Assembly: GCA_033675265.1 (NCBI GenBank)
Contig: JAUJYZ010000708.1
Span: forward strand, 1-64,000
Direction: 5' to 3'
Origin: Actinostola sp. cb2023
Taxonomy: Eukaryota; Cnidaria; Anthozoa; Actiniaria; Actinostolidae
DNA: 64,000 nt
Shown: positions 22,500 through 32,993 of the stretch, one piece after another
How positions within the stretch are numbered: the stretch's first letter is position 1
Layout: every line of letters begins with the position of its first letter
The notes under the pieces: generated by a model
What the model was told of the DNA's origin: nothing
What the model saw: only the letters and a program-made list of their open reading frames with translations
Database searches by the model: none
Position numbers and translations under genes: made by a program

Positions 22500-23216
22500 G
22501 GAGTCAGTTTAACTCCAAAAAGGGAGTTAAAAAAAAAGGTACAGAATGACTCTCTTTTCTGGAGTTGATTTAACTCTGTCATAGTTTACTCTTTCTAGGA
22601 GTAAAATTTACTCTAGTGTTAGAGTTATATTTACTCTTTTTAAGAAGTCGTAACAACCCTGGTAGGAGTTAAACTTACTCTAGTGTTGGAGTTACAATTA
22701 CTCTTTTCAGGAGTTAAACTTACTCTACCGTTGGAGTTACAATTACTCTTTTCAGGAGTAAAACTTACTCTAGTGTTGGAGTTACAATTACTCTTTTCAG
22801 GAGTTAAACTTACTCTACCGTTGGAGTTACAATTACTCTTTTCAGGAGTAAAACTTACTCTAGTGTTGGAGTTACAATTACTCTTTTCAGGAGTAAAACT
22901 TACTCTAGTGTTGGAGTTACAATTACTCTTTTCAGGAGTAAAACTTACTCTAGTGTTGGAGTTACAATTACTCTTTTCAGGAGTTAAACTTACTCTAGTG
23001 TTGGAGTTACAATTACTCTTTTCAGGAGTAAAACTTACTCTAGTATTGGAGTTACAATTACTCTTTTCAGGAGTTAAACTTACTCTAGTGTTGGAGTTAC
23101 AATTACTCTTTTCAGGAGTTAAACTTACTCTAGTGTTGGAGTTACAATTACTCTTTTCAGGAGTAAAACTTACTCTAGTGTTGGAGTTACAATTACTCTT
23201 TTCAGGAGTTAAACTG
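22500..23216 (+). repeat. 45-bp minisatellite, about 12 copies, in an inverted-repeat element
   Basis: Unit GTTGGAGTTACAATTACTC, then TTTTCAGGAGTAAAACTTACTC, then TAGT, repeated at an exact 45-bp period from about 22683. The unit length is a multiple of three, so it leaves a 178-codon frame of repeated LELQLLFSGVKLTLV. Each unit holds the small palindrome GAGTAAAACTTACTC. The preceding 180 bp contains degenerate forms of the same words in both orientations. The ORF is probably not a gene. Confidence 0.9.
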
Positions 23217-23219
23217 TAA

Positions 23220-23640
23220 AAATGGATTGGTTAAATCTACCAAAAAGGTTAATAAAATGAAGTGGATCTGAGGTAACCATTTTAGAATTGGTTCTTTTAA
23301 CCATTTATTAATAGGTAATTTCGACCACCAATATGGTGGTAAAATGAACCATTGCCTTTTGGTTATAACAACCAATTAAACCATTTCTCAAAGTGGTCAT
23401 TTTAACACAAATTAACACCCCAAACCAAACATAGGCTATTTGATATTTTAAATTGAAAACAAAACAAATTGACATACTTTCAAATGGATTTTCTGCTGAA
23501 ATATTTATTTGAAAAGTGGGTACGTAGAATTTATAACCATTTTCCCAAATGGTCATTTTAACAAAATTACAAAGGTAAAAGTCACAAAACAAAATATATT
23601 TTTTTGCTGAAATATTCATTTAAAAATGAGTTATACTGAT
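23220..23640. repeat. Degenerate element with GGTTAAAT/ACCATTTTAAC words
   Basis: ACCATTTTA, GGTCATTTTAAC and TGGTTAAA-type words in both orientations recur through the block; no coding frame. Confidence 0.45.
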
Positions 23641-23857
23641 ACAAGCTACATGTACATGTACAGAGTGTATAGGCGGCTTACACTAAAGACCATTGATTGA
23701 TTGATCGATTGGACACTGTGACTTGAACTGGGATAACTGCTCTCTGCCATCAACTGGAAACAATGTAATAACAAAATCTAATGTTGGTTTGTAGGTTGGA
23801 TAATTCATGACAAAACTTTTTGTATCTTCAACCGGAGTTTTATTTCAAAACTGCCAA

Positions 23858-23886
23858 GCTTTCGGGCTAAGCGCCCATCTTCAGGG
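23858..23886 (-). ncRNA. Hammerhead-like motif (CTGAAGA variant)
   Basis: Minus strand: CCTGAAGATGGGCGCTTAGC then CCGAAAGC. The GGGC/GCCC stem is perfect and the CGAAA box is present. The first box is CTGAAGA rather than CTGATGA. Same architecture as the motifs at 26564-26592 and 26669-26697. Confidence 0.4.
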
Positions 23887-24169
23887 CTAAATGCATACAA
23901 TCTAATTACAACGGCTATAAGTATACGAACACAAACAAACAAACGCCACCAAACAAGCAAGCTCGTGCTCAACAAACTGAACAGTCTCGCACAAAGCAAA
24001 CAAAATCGAACAACGCCAGATAGAAATTAAAGAATGAAAAAGGTGCGCGAGGAATAGAAAATGAAGTATTAACGTAAGAATTGAAAATAATAAATAGAAA
24101 GGTAGCCAAAAAAACGAAACCAGAGCGCGATGAACTATAAAAACGGAATAAAATTGAGTAAGCGAATGA

Positions 24170-24345
24170 TTGAATAAAAGAATGAACGAATGAATGAACG
24201 AATGGATGAACAAATAAATGAATGATAGAATGAACGAATGGATGAACGAATTAATGAATGAACGAAATAATGAATGAACGAATGGATGAAAGAATAAATG
24301 AAAAAATGAATGACATAATGAATGAACGAAAGAATGAGTAAATGA
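24170..24345 (+). repeat. GAATGAAC-type short tandem repeat
   Basis: GAATGAAC/GGATGAAC/AAATGAAT tetranucleotide-based words over about 175 bp. Confidence 0.85.
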
Positions 24346-24551
24346 ACCTACATGCCACTAATTAACAAGCAATAATTGCGCAATCTATTTATTTATTTAT
24401 TTATTATTATTTTATTATTATTATTCATCCTTCCATTCATTTACAATAGTACAAGACCCCATGATTTCGCTAGACGCCGCTAAATACACACCAGCTTTGA
24501 CAATATCATCTGATTTGATTTGATTTTCACTTTATTTTTAGTGACGATCAT

Positions 24552-25262
24552 TCTCGTACCCAGAGCACCTCGGTCGGTCGTTCCTTCTCCCGTCAGTGGC
24601 TCTGGTAACAGCCATTTCTAGGCCGATGCTGATTGGTCCAAATGTCCGCGCATGCGCGACTTTCATTTGAAACTGCTCAATCGTGATTGGTCAATCTATA
24701 ACGATGCTCGGAGCTTTTTAGAAGAGAATCCTCTGCGCATAGGTATAACACACAAAGCTGACTCTTTTTCTAACGGGCTCAGATGGATTTTCAAAATGGC
24801 GGACGGTCTGAATGGTGGTCATTGCTACTATTTTCTGCTAAGAAACTGTAATGATTTTACTGGTCACAAAGAAAAACACGCAAGTTTGGTTCTGTACTTG
24901 TTTTCGCTTCTCTTCTGTCGAGGCAAGTAATTAATTTACGCTATAAATTACCTCCTTCAACAACGGACTACGATACCGTTGAGACAGAACAAAATCAGTT
25001 GGCTTCGTTTCGGGTTCCTTTGCAAAAAAATAAGCATCCATATAAAATGTCGTGTTTTTGTGAATGTTAAAAGAGTACAGAACAAGATTGGTGGGGTGTA
25101 TTTTCTTCCCTTCTCAGTAAATGTGCAGATAAAAGTACAATCTTGTAAAGACTAATAAATTACTTGCCATATCATGTTGTTGTATTTGAATAATACCCTG
25201 TGTATCATTTGCCCTATTTTCCCCCAAGGTAGACTCAGTGAAGTCTATTGATGAGAAATATT
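24552..25262 (+). repeat. 711-bp dispersed repeat with a 92-codon ORF, copy 1
   Basis: From CATTCTCGTACCCAGAGC to GATGAGAAATATT this is nearly identical to 28917-29633 (minus) and 63006-63723 (plus). It includes an open frame 24652-24930 of 92 codons containing ENPLRIGITHKADSFSNGLR and FKMADGLNGGHCYYF. The frame is open in all three copies, but because the copies are nearly identical this says nothing about selection. Unknown family; it could be a transposon piece or a small exon embedded in a segmental duplication. Confidence 0.75.
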
Positions 25263-25529
25263 TCAGCATATTTCGTGTATCAGTAGTATTCTACATATAT
25301 AATACATATATTTTAACATATTTTATATTTTAGCTTTCTTTCTTTCTCTCCTAATATATTAAGTTAGCCTGTTTTGAAGATGTAGAAATGCTTCATTAAA
25401 CCGTTATTATTATTTTATTTTTATTAATTATTATTAAAAGGCTGTATGCATTCTTATAGTTGAGACAGGAAGTACACTATGCTGTTGTTATCCCCTTGAT
25501 TATATTTTATAAATAGAGGTTATTAGTCG

Positions 25530-25815
25530 GCTAAGCATTGAATACGTCTATAATACTGTGTAGTAAAAATTCACAGCCGTATTAGATGCTTAGCCGGTTA
25601 ATAAATTGTTTATTATATATTTTGTCAAAGAAACTAGCTATTCTGGTGAAAGAAAAACAACAAATTACAGTGAAAACTTGGAAATCTCTGTACGAGCGCA
25701 CGCTAGCCAAAACTGTAGAATTTCTCACGCTGATTGGTTAATTTTCATCACACGATTGTGTATGATTAAGTAACCACACAAAATACGGTCCCATATTTCG
25801 TGTGCTTTCGTGCAT
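25530..25815 (+). repeat. Dispersed repeat related to 41520-41850 and 51480-51790
   Basis: Shares AATTCACAGCCGTA, TAGATGCTTAGCCG, GTGAAAGAAAAACAACAAAT and TTCATCACACGATT, in the same order, with the inner ends of both palindrome arms. This copy continues outward as TTTTTACT, as the left-arm copy does. Confidence 0.8.
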
Positions 25816-26519
25816 TTTCTTTGACACAAAATACAATAAAGTAAAATATTTAACTTCACCTAGTGGGTACTGATCAGCATTACATGCAAAAATATAAAAG
25901 GACCTGTGAAGCACATTTTGGTCTAGGCCAGCCTGTGTTCTCTAAGGTTACTACAAATAAGAAGTCAACCTGGCCTCGGGACAATTCGATGAAACTTTTA
26001 CAACTGTAATTTACAAGTGTAGCCATTGTTCTTGTAAAAGTTTTATTGAAAAGTGTCTGATTGGGAGGGTGGAGTAAATTTCAGCCTGCAGTTTCTAAAT
26101 ATACTTGCTTTTGCATAGCACGCTCAATTCTGGGTGTCCTCTTGTTTTATTCAAGAATGTCATAAACATCTACATGTAATAAAAATAAATACTTCAATTT
26201 CCTTAATTTGCATACTCTTTCTGCAATCATGCACCTTTGTGTCACTGTCTACCCTACTACATGTAGCAGAGTTTTTTTCTACTCACCAGGAAAGAGGTGC
26301 AGGGTAGCCACTGTCATGCACATTATTGAAAAATCTCCAAATAAGTCTTAGGCATAATGACCCTCTCTTTCCCTCTTTCCTTTCCCTCTGATTAAAGTGA
26401 AATACAAATGTTTATCTTAGCTACAATATCTAACCATGCAACTAGGAAAGGCTTTCTCAGTGAAATTTCTTTGAAAATATGGGCTCTGGTTGCATGGTTA
26501 AATAATAGTAATACATCCA

Positions 26520-26741
26520 TCAATAGTTTGTATCATCAACCTGTGATATTTTATTTTAACCGAGCTTTCGAGCAACTTGCTCATCTTCAGGGTTACAGAT
26601 GTTTCAAGTGTAATTCCAAAAATATTTTTGTAAAAGTATTTTTGGAATTACACTTGAAACATCTGTAACCCTGAAGATGAGCAAGTTGCTCGAAAGCTCG
26701 GTTAAAATAAAATATCACAGGTTGATGATACAAACTATTGA
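26520..26741. repeat. 222-bp palindrome with two opposed hammerhead-like motifs
   Basis: Arms of about 105 bp (from 26520 inward and 26741 inward) are essentially perfect reverse complements around 26630. Each arm contains CCCTGAAGATGAGCAAGTTG then CTCGAAAGC, the same variant hammerhead layout as at 23858-23886 (26564-26592 minus, 26669-26697 plus). It probably derives from head-to-head terminal repeats of a Penelope-like element. Confidence 0.85.
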
Positions 26742-26799
26742 TGAATCTTCACACAACCTACAAGAATCTTCTTGAAATAGTAATACATTGTCAAAATGG

Positions 26800-26990
26800 A
26801 TTTCTTGCAATAGTCTCTTTTCGTGTTCACAGATCCCCCAGAAACCGCTGTACTTATTGATATCAAACGCATTTGTACAGGGTTAGCCTCGAGTCAGTGA
26901 AAATTATCAAATACAATGTATCAACAAGAACACGAAAAAATGTTTACATGAAACAATAGAAACATTTTTGAATTGCACGGACTGTTCTCT
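26800..26990 (+). repeat. Dispersed repeat, copy also in both arms
   Basis: GTACAGGGTTAGCCTCGAG, TCAACAAGAACACGAAA and TTGAATTGCACGGA recur in 32285-32510 (minus) and 60150-60350 (plus). Confidence 0.75.
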
Positions 26991-27034
26991 ATTATTGTCA
27001 AAAGTTGGAATCTACAATGTAGAATAAATCTGAA

Positions 27035-27079
27035 TAAATTATGAAATCTACAACAGTCTATTGTAGATTTCATAATTTA
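27035..27079. repeat. Perfect 19-bp-arm hairpin
   Basis: TAAATTATGAAATCTACAA (27035-27053) and its reverse complement (27061-27079) with a 7-base loop. Confidence 0.9.
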
Positions 27080-27406
27080 TACAGATTTATTATTTATTAT
27101 TTTTACTGCACTTGCAGTCACATAATGGATGGTGAAATATTTTGAGACAATTATATCACATCCATCATTCCCTAATCTGCCAAAGAGCATGTTAGACACA
27201 CTAAACATTGACATGTGAGAATGGAACAGTGGATGAAAAGATGCAAGACAAACTGACAAATAACCTAATGTTCCTTGGGATGCTACCTCTGACGATCAAT
27301 CTAAGCCTGGATGATTATACATGTACCGTGTTAAGTTGGTCTTCTCTGAGGATAGTTATGATAATTAAAAAGTTGAATTAAATAACACAGAAAACAATGT
27401 CAAATA

Positions 27407-27480
27407 TTACACATCTTCTCTGATAGAGTCTATGTGTACCGGAAGTATGTTTCCATTGGCATCCACCACTTCTGGTGTTT
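27407..27480 (-). CDS. Possible terminal coding exon
   Basis: Minus strand: after AATCTATTTTTAG (acceptor at 27481-27482) an open frame reads (E)TPEVVDANGNILPVHIDSI and then REDV before TAA at 27409-27407. Amino-acid composition is gene-like. The upstream exon would lie at higher coordinates and was not found. It could instead be a transposon exon. Confidence 0.3.
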
Positions 27481-27584
27481 CTAAAAATAGATTTAGTGAA
27501 ATTAAGATATCCCAAGGGCAATACAGCGAGACTCCCTTGGCTCTGTCCCTTATGCCCTCTTGGAGTATTGAATTAAATTGATGA

Positions 27585-27690
27585 ACAGGGCCCAGGGTTA
27601 AAATAGCTAACCTAGGGTAAAATATTAAGAATTAACACTAGGTTAGCGAATTTATCCCTGGGTTAGCGTTAACACGCTTTCGAACAACCG
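27585..27690. repeat. TAACC/GGTTA inverted-word element
   Basis: AGGGTTAAAATAGCTAACC, ACTAGGTTAGCGAATTTA and GGGTTAGCGTTAACACG relate it to 31550-31690 and 60955-61095 in the arms; flanked by GGGCCC-type words. Confidence 0.7.
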
Positions 27691-28916
27691 GGCCCAGATG
27701 TCAAGCTACAGGATATCAATAATTATATAAGTATATATAATGTACAAGAAATACTATTTAAAAATAGTATTACATACATGTACATTTTATGTACTTATTA
27801 TAGTAGTAAATGGCTGCAAGAAAAGCAAGAGTGTTACAAGAAATCCAGTGATTATTACTCAACATTCAACAGAATCCTGAGCCATTTCATAAATTAATGA
27901 AAGTATTAGCTTGGTATTACCTTACAAGTACATTGTAAGTTTTGGCATTAAAAAAATATATAAATCATATTTTTTAGAGTTTTTATTTGGTTCTGCACAT
28001 ATATTACAGGAAATGAAAACAAACTAAGCTAAATGAATGTCACTGTTTTACTATATTAGCAAATATGAAAAGAAAGTGCATAAATTCTATATGTAATTAA
28101 CTGTAGGGTGTGTACCAGTGGTGGTTAAAGTAGTAACAACATTTACAACTGTAAAAGTATCTATTTACAACCTCCCAGATCTGTGAAGCATGGCTACATG
28201 GTGCAAAAAATATAAATTTATGTTTCGATCAACATCTGTCAGAGAGTTCAGAACATCAAATCTCCACTACTGGGTCAATTAAGACTGATTACACTAGGGG
28301 TATATCCTTAGTTATAGCCTGCGTAGGCAGGCTCTAGGAAAAAGGGTGGTTCAATTAAGCTACCTTAGTTCCAAAATGTTAGATCTTATTTGTTCCTAAG
28401 GTATATAAGCAACCATGAGTGTCTTGAGTCAGAATTATCATCTGATATTATGATGCAAAAATCATCACACATGAGCAACATAGCACAATTATCACACAAT
28501 TTATGTGCTGGTGGCAGCACATAATTTTTACGCCTAAAAGGTACCAACTCTAAAGTGACAAAAGCTACAACTGTCATTCCGGCTGTCATTATCTTATCTC
28601 GGGTCATTGATCTTGGGTATCTTATTTACTGACAAACACCCTAAATGGTACCGGCTTAGTCTCTTGTGGTCCATTTAGATTTGTGTTACCCTAAGAGGGT
28701 GGTTCACCTTTTATATGGATCCTTTTGTTCCACACGACCCCACCAGCTTTAGCTAAAATAAGTAATATCGTGTTTAAATAAAAGTTATTGTATTGTATTG
28801 TAATTTCTGAAGACAAAGGGACTGCTGAAATTAAAATGCTTTAAAATAACTACTCTTCTACATGAGATAGTGTACTAGCTTCTCTCTCAAAAAGAAGAAT
28901 GTAAACAGCCTAATAA

Positions 28917-29633
28917 TATTTCTCATCAATAGACTTCACTGAGTCTGCCTTGGGGGAAAATAGGGCAAATGATACACAGGGTATTACTCAAATACAACAA
29001 CATGATATGGCAAGTAATTTATTAGTCTTTTAATACAAGATTGTACTTTTATCTGCACATTTACTGAGAAGGGAAGAAAATACACCCCACCAATCTTGTT
29101 CTGTACTCTTTTAACATTCACAAAAACACGACATTTTATATGGATGCTTATTTTTTTGCAAAGGAACCCGAAACGAAGCCAACTGATTTTGTTCTGTCTC
29201 AACGGTATCGTAGTCCGTTGTTGAAGGAGGTAATTTATAGCGTAAATTAATTACTTGCCTCGACAGAAGAGAAGCGAAAACAAGTACAGAACCAAACTTG
29301 CGTGTTTTTCTTTGTGACCAGTAAAATCATTACAGTTTCTTAGCAGAAAATAGTAGCAATGACCACCATTCAGACCGTCCGCCATTTTGAAAATCCATCT
29401 GAGCCCGTTAGAAAAAGAGTCAGCTTTGTGTGTTATACCTATGCGCAGAGGATTCTCTTCTAAAAAGCTCCGAGCATCGTTATAGATTGACCAATCACGA
29501 TTGAGCAGTTTCAAATGAAAGTCGCGCATGCGCGGACATTTGGACCAATCAGCATCGGCCTAGAAATGGCTGTTACCAGAGCCACTGACGGGAGAAGGAA
29601 CGACCGACCGAGGTGCTCTGGGTACGAGAATGA
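28917..29633 (-). repeat. Dispersed repeat with 92-codon ORF, copy 2
   Basis: Reverse-orientation copy of 24552-25262; ORF at 29251-29529 encodes an identical peptide. Confidence 0.75.
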
Positions 29634-29856
29634 GTGACGATTGTCTATGGAATTAGTGGTCATGCGTAGTGTTTTGGATTTGACAAAGTCCCACATCGAT
29701 TGCGAGAAAGATAAATGTTTGTATATAAATGGTTCCAATACGTTTACATCTGATGGAGACACTAAGCCTCGGTGAGCCTCGATAGCATGTGATCGTATAT
29801 TGCTGATACAACTGACGCCCCCCCCCCCCCCCCAAAAAAAAATATATATACTGGGT

Positions 29857-30085
29857 TTTATAAGTCGTGCGGCCTACGGCCTGGGCACGAGTAATAACAT
29901 CCAGACGATTCAGACTATGATCTGGCGAAGCCGGCTCGCATGGCAAAACTCGAGAAGGTCACATACTTCACATTGTGTGTACCGATATGATCAAATACTT
30001 CGCATTCCGTGGCCTAACAAAAATAATAATAAAAAGAAAGTCCATTTTATAACTCGGGCTTCCTTCGGAAGAGCCGAGTAATAAG
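29857..30085 (-). mobile_element. Small element with two hairpin ends
   Basis: Two direct, similar hairpins (29857-29896, with GCGGCCTACGGCC; 30046-30085, with GGGCTTCCTTCGG) each begin or end with TTATAA and CGAGTAATAA. The spacer is about 150 bp without an ORF. Mirror copy at 62563-62790. A poly-C/poly-A run lies at 29817-29842. Confidence 0.5.
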
Positions 30086-31549
30086 ATACAACATTGCCAC
30101 TCATATTGTAAATAATACATATGGACGGCCGATCTGTATGAGATTGACAAACTCGTGAAATAGACATTGCTGTAGCTAGACTAGACTGACATGACCTATA
30201 AACTTGGTCCCTTTAACCTTGCCATCCCTACGTACTTTTCCCAAACCCATCCTGCTTTACAAAATCGATGAAAGGGTTCAGTTGTCAATTGGGACCTCGT
30301 CTTATACTAACTCCTGCCACGCTTAATCTAGTTTCACTACTTTTTTTGTAATTTCTTTGTAATTTCCAACTATTATTTTTATGTGGCGAATTCAATCATT
30401 GCCAGACTAAATATGGGACATTAGCCAGCGGTTTCCTCGGGCTCAGCATTTTGTCCCAAAATTCGCTAAAAACAGTTCTAATTGCTAAATAAATGAAATA
30501 CATATCTTAATTAGCGTTAATCTTTGTTTAGAAAGCAAGTTTAGAACTTCAAAATATCAAAAAGACTGATTTAACGACGGTCGATCAAAATATGACACAG
30601 GAAGCCCAACACAGAAATAGAGGGTGTCCACCAAAATACATCGAAATTTTACACTTCAAGCTCTCGGACTCCCTGTGTGCCATCACAGAATGCAGGCTAA
30701 GAATTCATGTAAACAGAAAAATGGCGGATGGTGAAGATCTTCATTTTCGGACAACCTTCCCTTCAGATATGGCCTGTCTTGGAGGATGACGAAAAGTGAC
30801 TTTTAGGGATGATATCCACGTTCTTGGAACTAACTAGATTTGACAAAATGGGGATGTATCTACGTGAAATGTGTGCAGCAAACATTGCTGTTGAAAGTTC
30901 GAGTCAGACACGGCGTGTTAGACTGACTGATAGTTCTTGAAATTGAAATTACCCAACACAGGTTAAGACATTTTACAGAATATATATGGGGGATTCGTTC
31001 AGATAATCAACTCAATTATTGAAGCTCATGGAACCAGGTAGCACAATTGTAACCACAATTATGGTCATCTAAATAAATGTGTTTGCTCATTCGCTGTCAA
31101 TTTTTAGTCCGACATAAGATCGTTACTGAACTAAGTATTTGCAAAAAAAATGAAGTTCGCCATACATTTTCTTATACGATACTATCGCCATTACGGCTAC
31201 TACTGCGCATGTTCGCTCATCGGCATGTCCAATATTTATGGTGATGAAACCGCTAAACTAAACTTCCAGAAGAATATAAACTCAAGTCAGAGACAACATT
31301 ATTATTATGCTACCTGGCTGTAACTTCACAATTTTTACCCGAGAATATAGTTACAACACATCTCTAACGAATAATAGCAGAGAAGAAGAAATCTCACTGA
31401 CGATATCGGCAGGAGAGCACAATGGCATTCGTATCAAGGGACTTGGACTGCAAATTCAATCAAATATATGAAGACCTTGAAATAAAGTGACCAGAAGATG
31501 CTAAAACGTGCATGGATGCTAGGTATACATCGTACGGCACCCGGTTCAG

Positions 31550-31690
31550 TTCGAAAGCGGGTTAACGCTAACACGGGGTTAAATATGGCTAACCCGGGGT
31601 TAAATTCGCTAACCAAGGATTAATTCTTAATATTTTACCCTAGGTTAGCCATATTTAACCCTGGGTTAGCGTTAACCCTTTTTCGAACAA
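31550..31690. repeat. TAACC/GGTTA inverted-word element, left arm
   Basis: TTCGAAAGCGGGTTAACGCT at one end and AGCGTTAACCCTTTTTCGAA at the other form imperfect terminal inverted repeats; AACCCGGGGTTAAATTCGCT in the middle. Mirror at 60955-61095. Confidence 0.7.
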
Positions 31691-31902
31691 CCTACCGAGC
31701 CCGTGAAGATATAGTGATCACTAAACGACACGTTGGAACTGCATGTGTATGCTTAGGTCAGTTCTTGGGTGATCCACCTAACAAGTGGTCCAATCAGAGA
31801 ACGGAATGTTTAATCATCATTATTTTAAAGAGAGGAAGTATATAACCACATGACAGACCAGGCATTCTTCAGACACTCTACTTAAGTGTCCAAAGCACTA
31901 AT

Positions 31903-32141
31903 TTGGAGACACTTTACTCTCACACACTACCACTACATTCTAATATTCTATACATACAACATTCAGCTCACTAGTTATGTTTTTTTTTAATGAGGGAGGA
32001 AAATCGGAGTGCCCGGAGAAAAACCCTCGAAGCAAGGGAGAGAACGAACTGACAAACTCAAATCACATGTGATTCCAGGTCGATCCGGGAATCGAACCCG
32101 CGGAACACAGAGCTCTCGCCACTCGGCCACCCTTGCTTCCC
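31903..32141 (-). mobile_element. tRNA-derived SINE (copy A, left arm)
   Basis: Minus strand: GGGAAGCAAGGGTGGCCGAG holds an A-box-like TGGCCGAGTGG, and GGTTCGATTCCCGG is a consensus B box, about 40 bp apart as in a polymerase III promoter of Leu/Ser-tRNA type. A non-tRNA body with TTTTTCTCCGGGCACTCC and TTTTCCTCCCTC follows. Confidence 0.85.
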
Positions 32142-32284
32142 AAATATCAAGAAGAAGTATACATTTCAGCAATATTTGGGATGGGGGAGTATATCTTGAC
32201 AATCCGTATTCATGACTGTGGAATTTTGACCAGTGCTGTCGATAATACTCCAGTTTGGCGTTGATTAGTGATGACCGCTGTCCT

Positions 32285-32510
32285 TGACAAAATACGCATT
32301 TGTACAGGGTTAGCCTCGATTCAGAAAACATTCCGTGCAATTCAAGAATGTTTATATATATTGTTTCGTGTTCTTGTTGATATTTGTGAATAATCTACAC
32401 TGACTCGAGGCTAACCCTGCACACATGCGTCTGATGTCAATAAGTGCAGCGGTTTTATAACGCGGGATCGATCTGTGAACGCGAAAAGGGACTATTTGGA
32501 ATCAGGCTAA
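32285..32510 (-). repeat. Dispersed repeat with inverted ends, left arm
   Basis: Contains TGTACAGGGTTAGCCTCGA and its inverse CTCGAGGCTAACCCTGCACA about 100 bp apart; related to 26800-26990 and 60150-60350. Confidence 0.7.
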
Positions 32511-32993
32511 CATAATATTGTCCTATTATCATGCCATATAGATGTCGAGAATGGGTATGATGTGGCAGATTTGTCTGCACGTTCTAGTACTAGTAGTCGC
32601 AGAACACAAAAGAAAGCTGTCGTTTCTATTACCGTTTATTCAAAATACAGAGGGCAGGGGAGAAACCAAGGAGAGAGCACCCTTGAAAGTGGGGAGGGGG
32701 GCGGATATACGAGTAATACTAGTATATATCACACGACAATGTATTGTGACAAACTGTTTGGCTAAAAAAGTGTGGTGGGTTACATTAACAATAACGTCTA
32801 TATAGTTAAAATTTTGATTTTACGGCATTTACAACAAATAAGCTTTTACGTACGAGTGTCGTCATGATCAGGGACGAAGACAAACTAGGACAGCATGTAT
32901 AATCTAGCAACATAGAAAGACATTAACTTATTTTAGAACGAATTTAAATTTTTAAGGATTGTTTACTGAAATAACTGTCACGTTAACAGCAAA

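Noticed and set aside
22683..23219. 178-codon protein of 15-residue repeats as a gene
   Set aside because: The frame follows only from the 45-bp period; there is no promoter, unique domain or conserved start.
23805..24213. Hydrophobic minus-strand ORFs of 64 and 103 codons
   Set aside because: The second is largely the translation of the GAATGAAC-type tandem repeat, the first overlaps a Penelope-like hammerhead motif.
31987..32340. 117-codon minus-strand ORF and its mirror at 60308-60589
   Set aside because: It crosses the SINE head and the two copies differ by a frameshift; best explained as repeat sequence.
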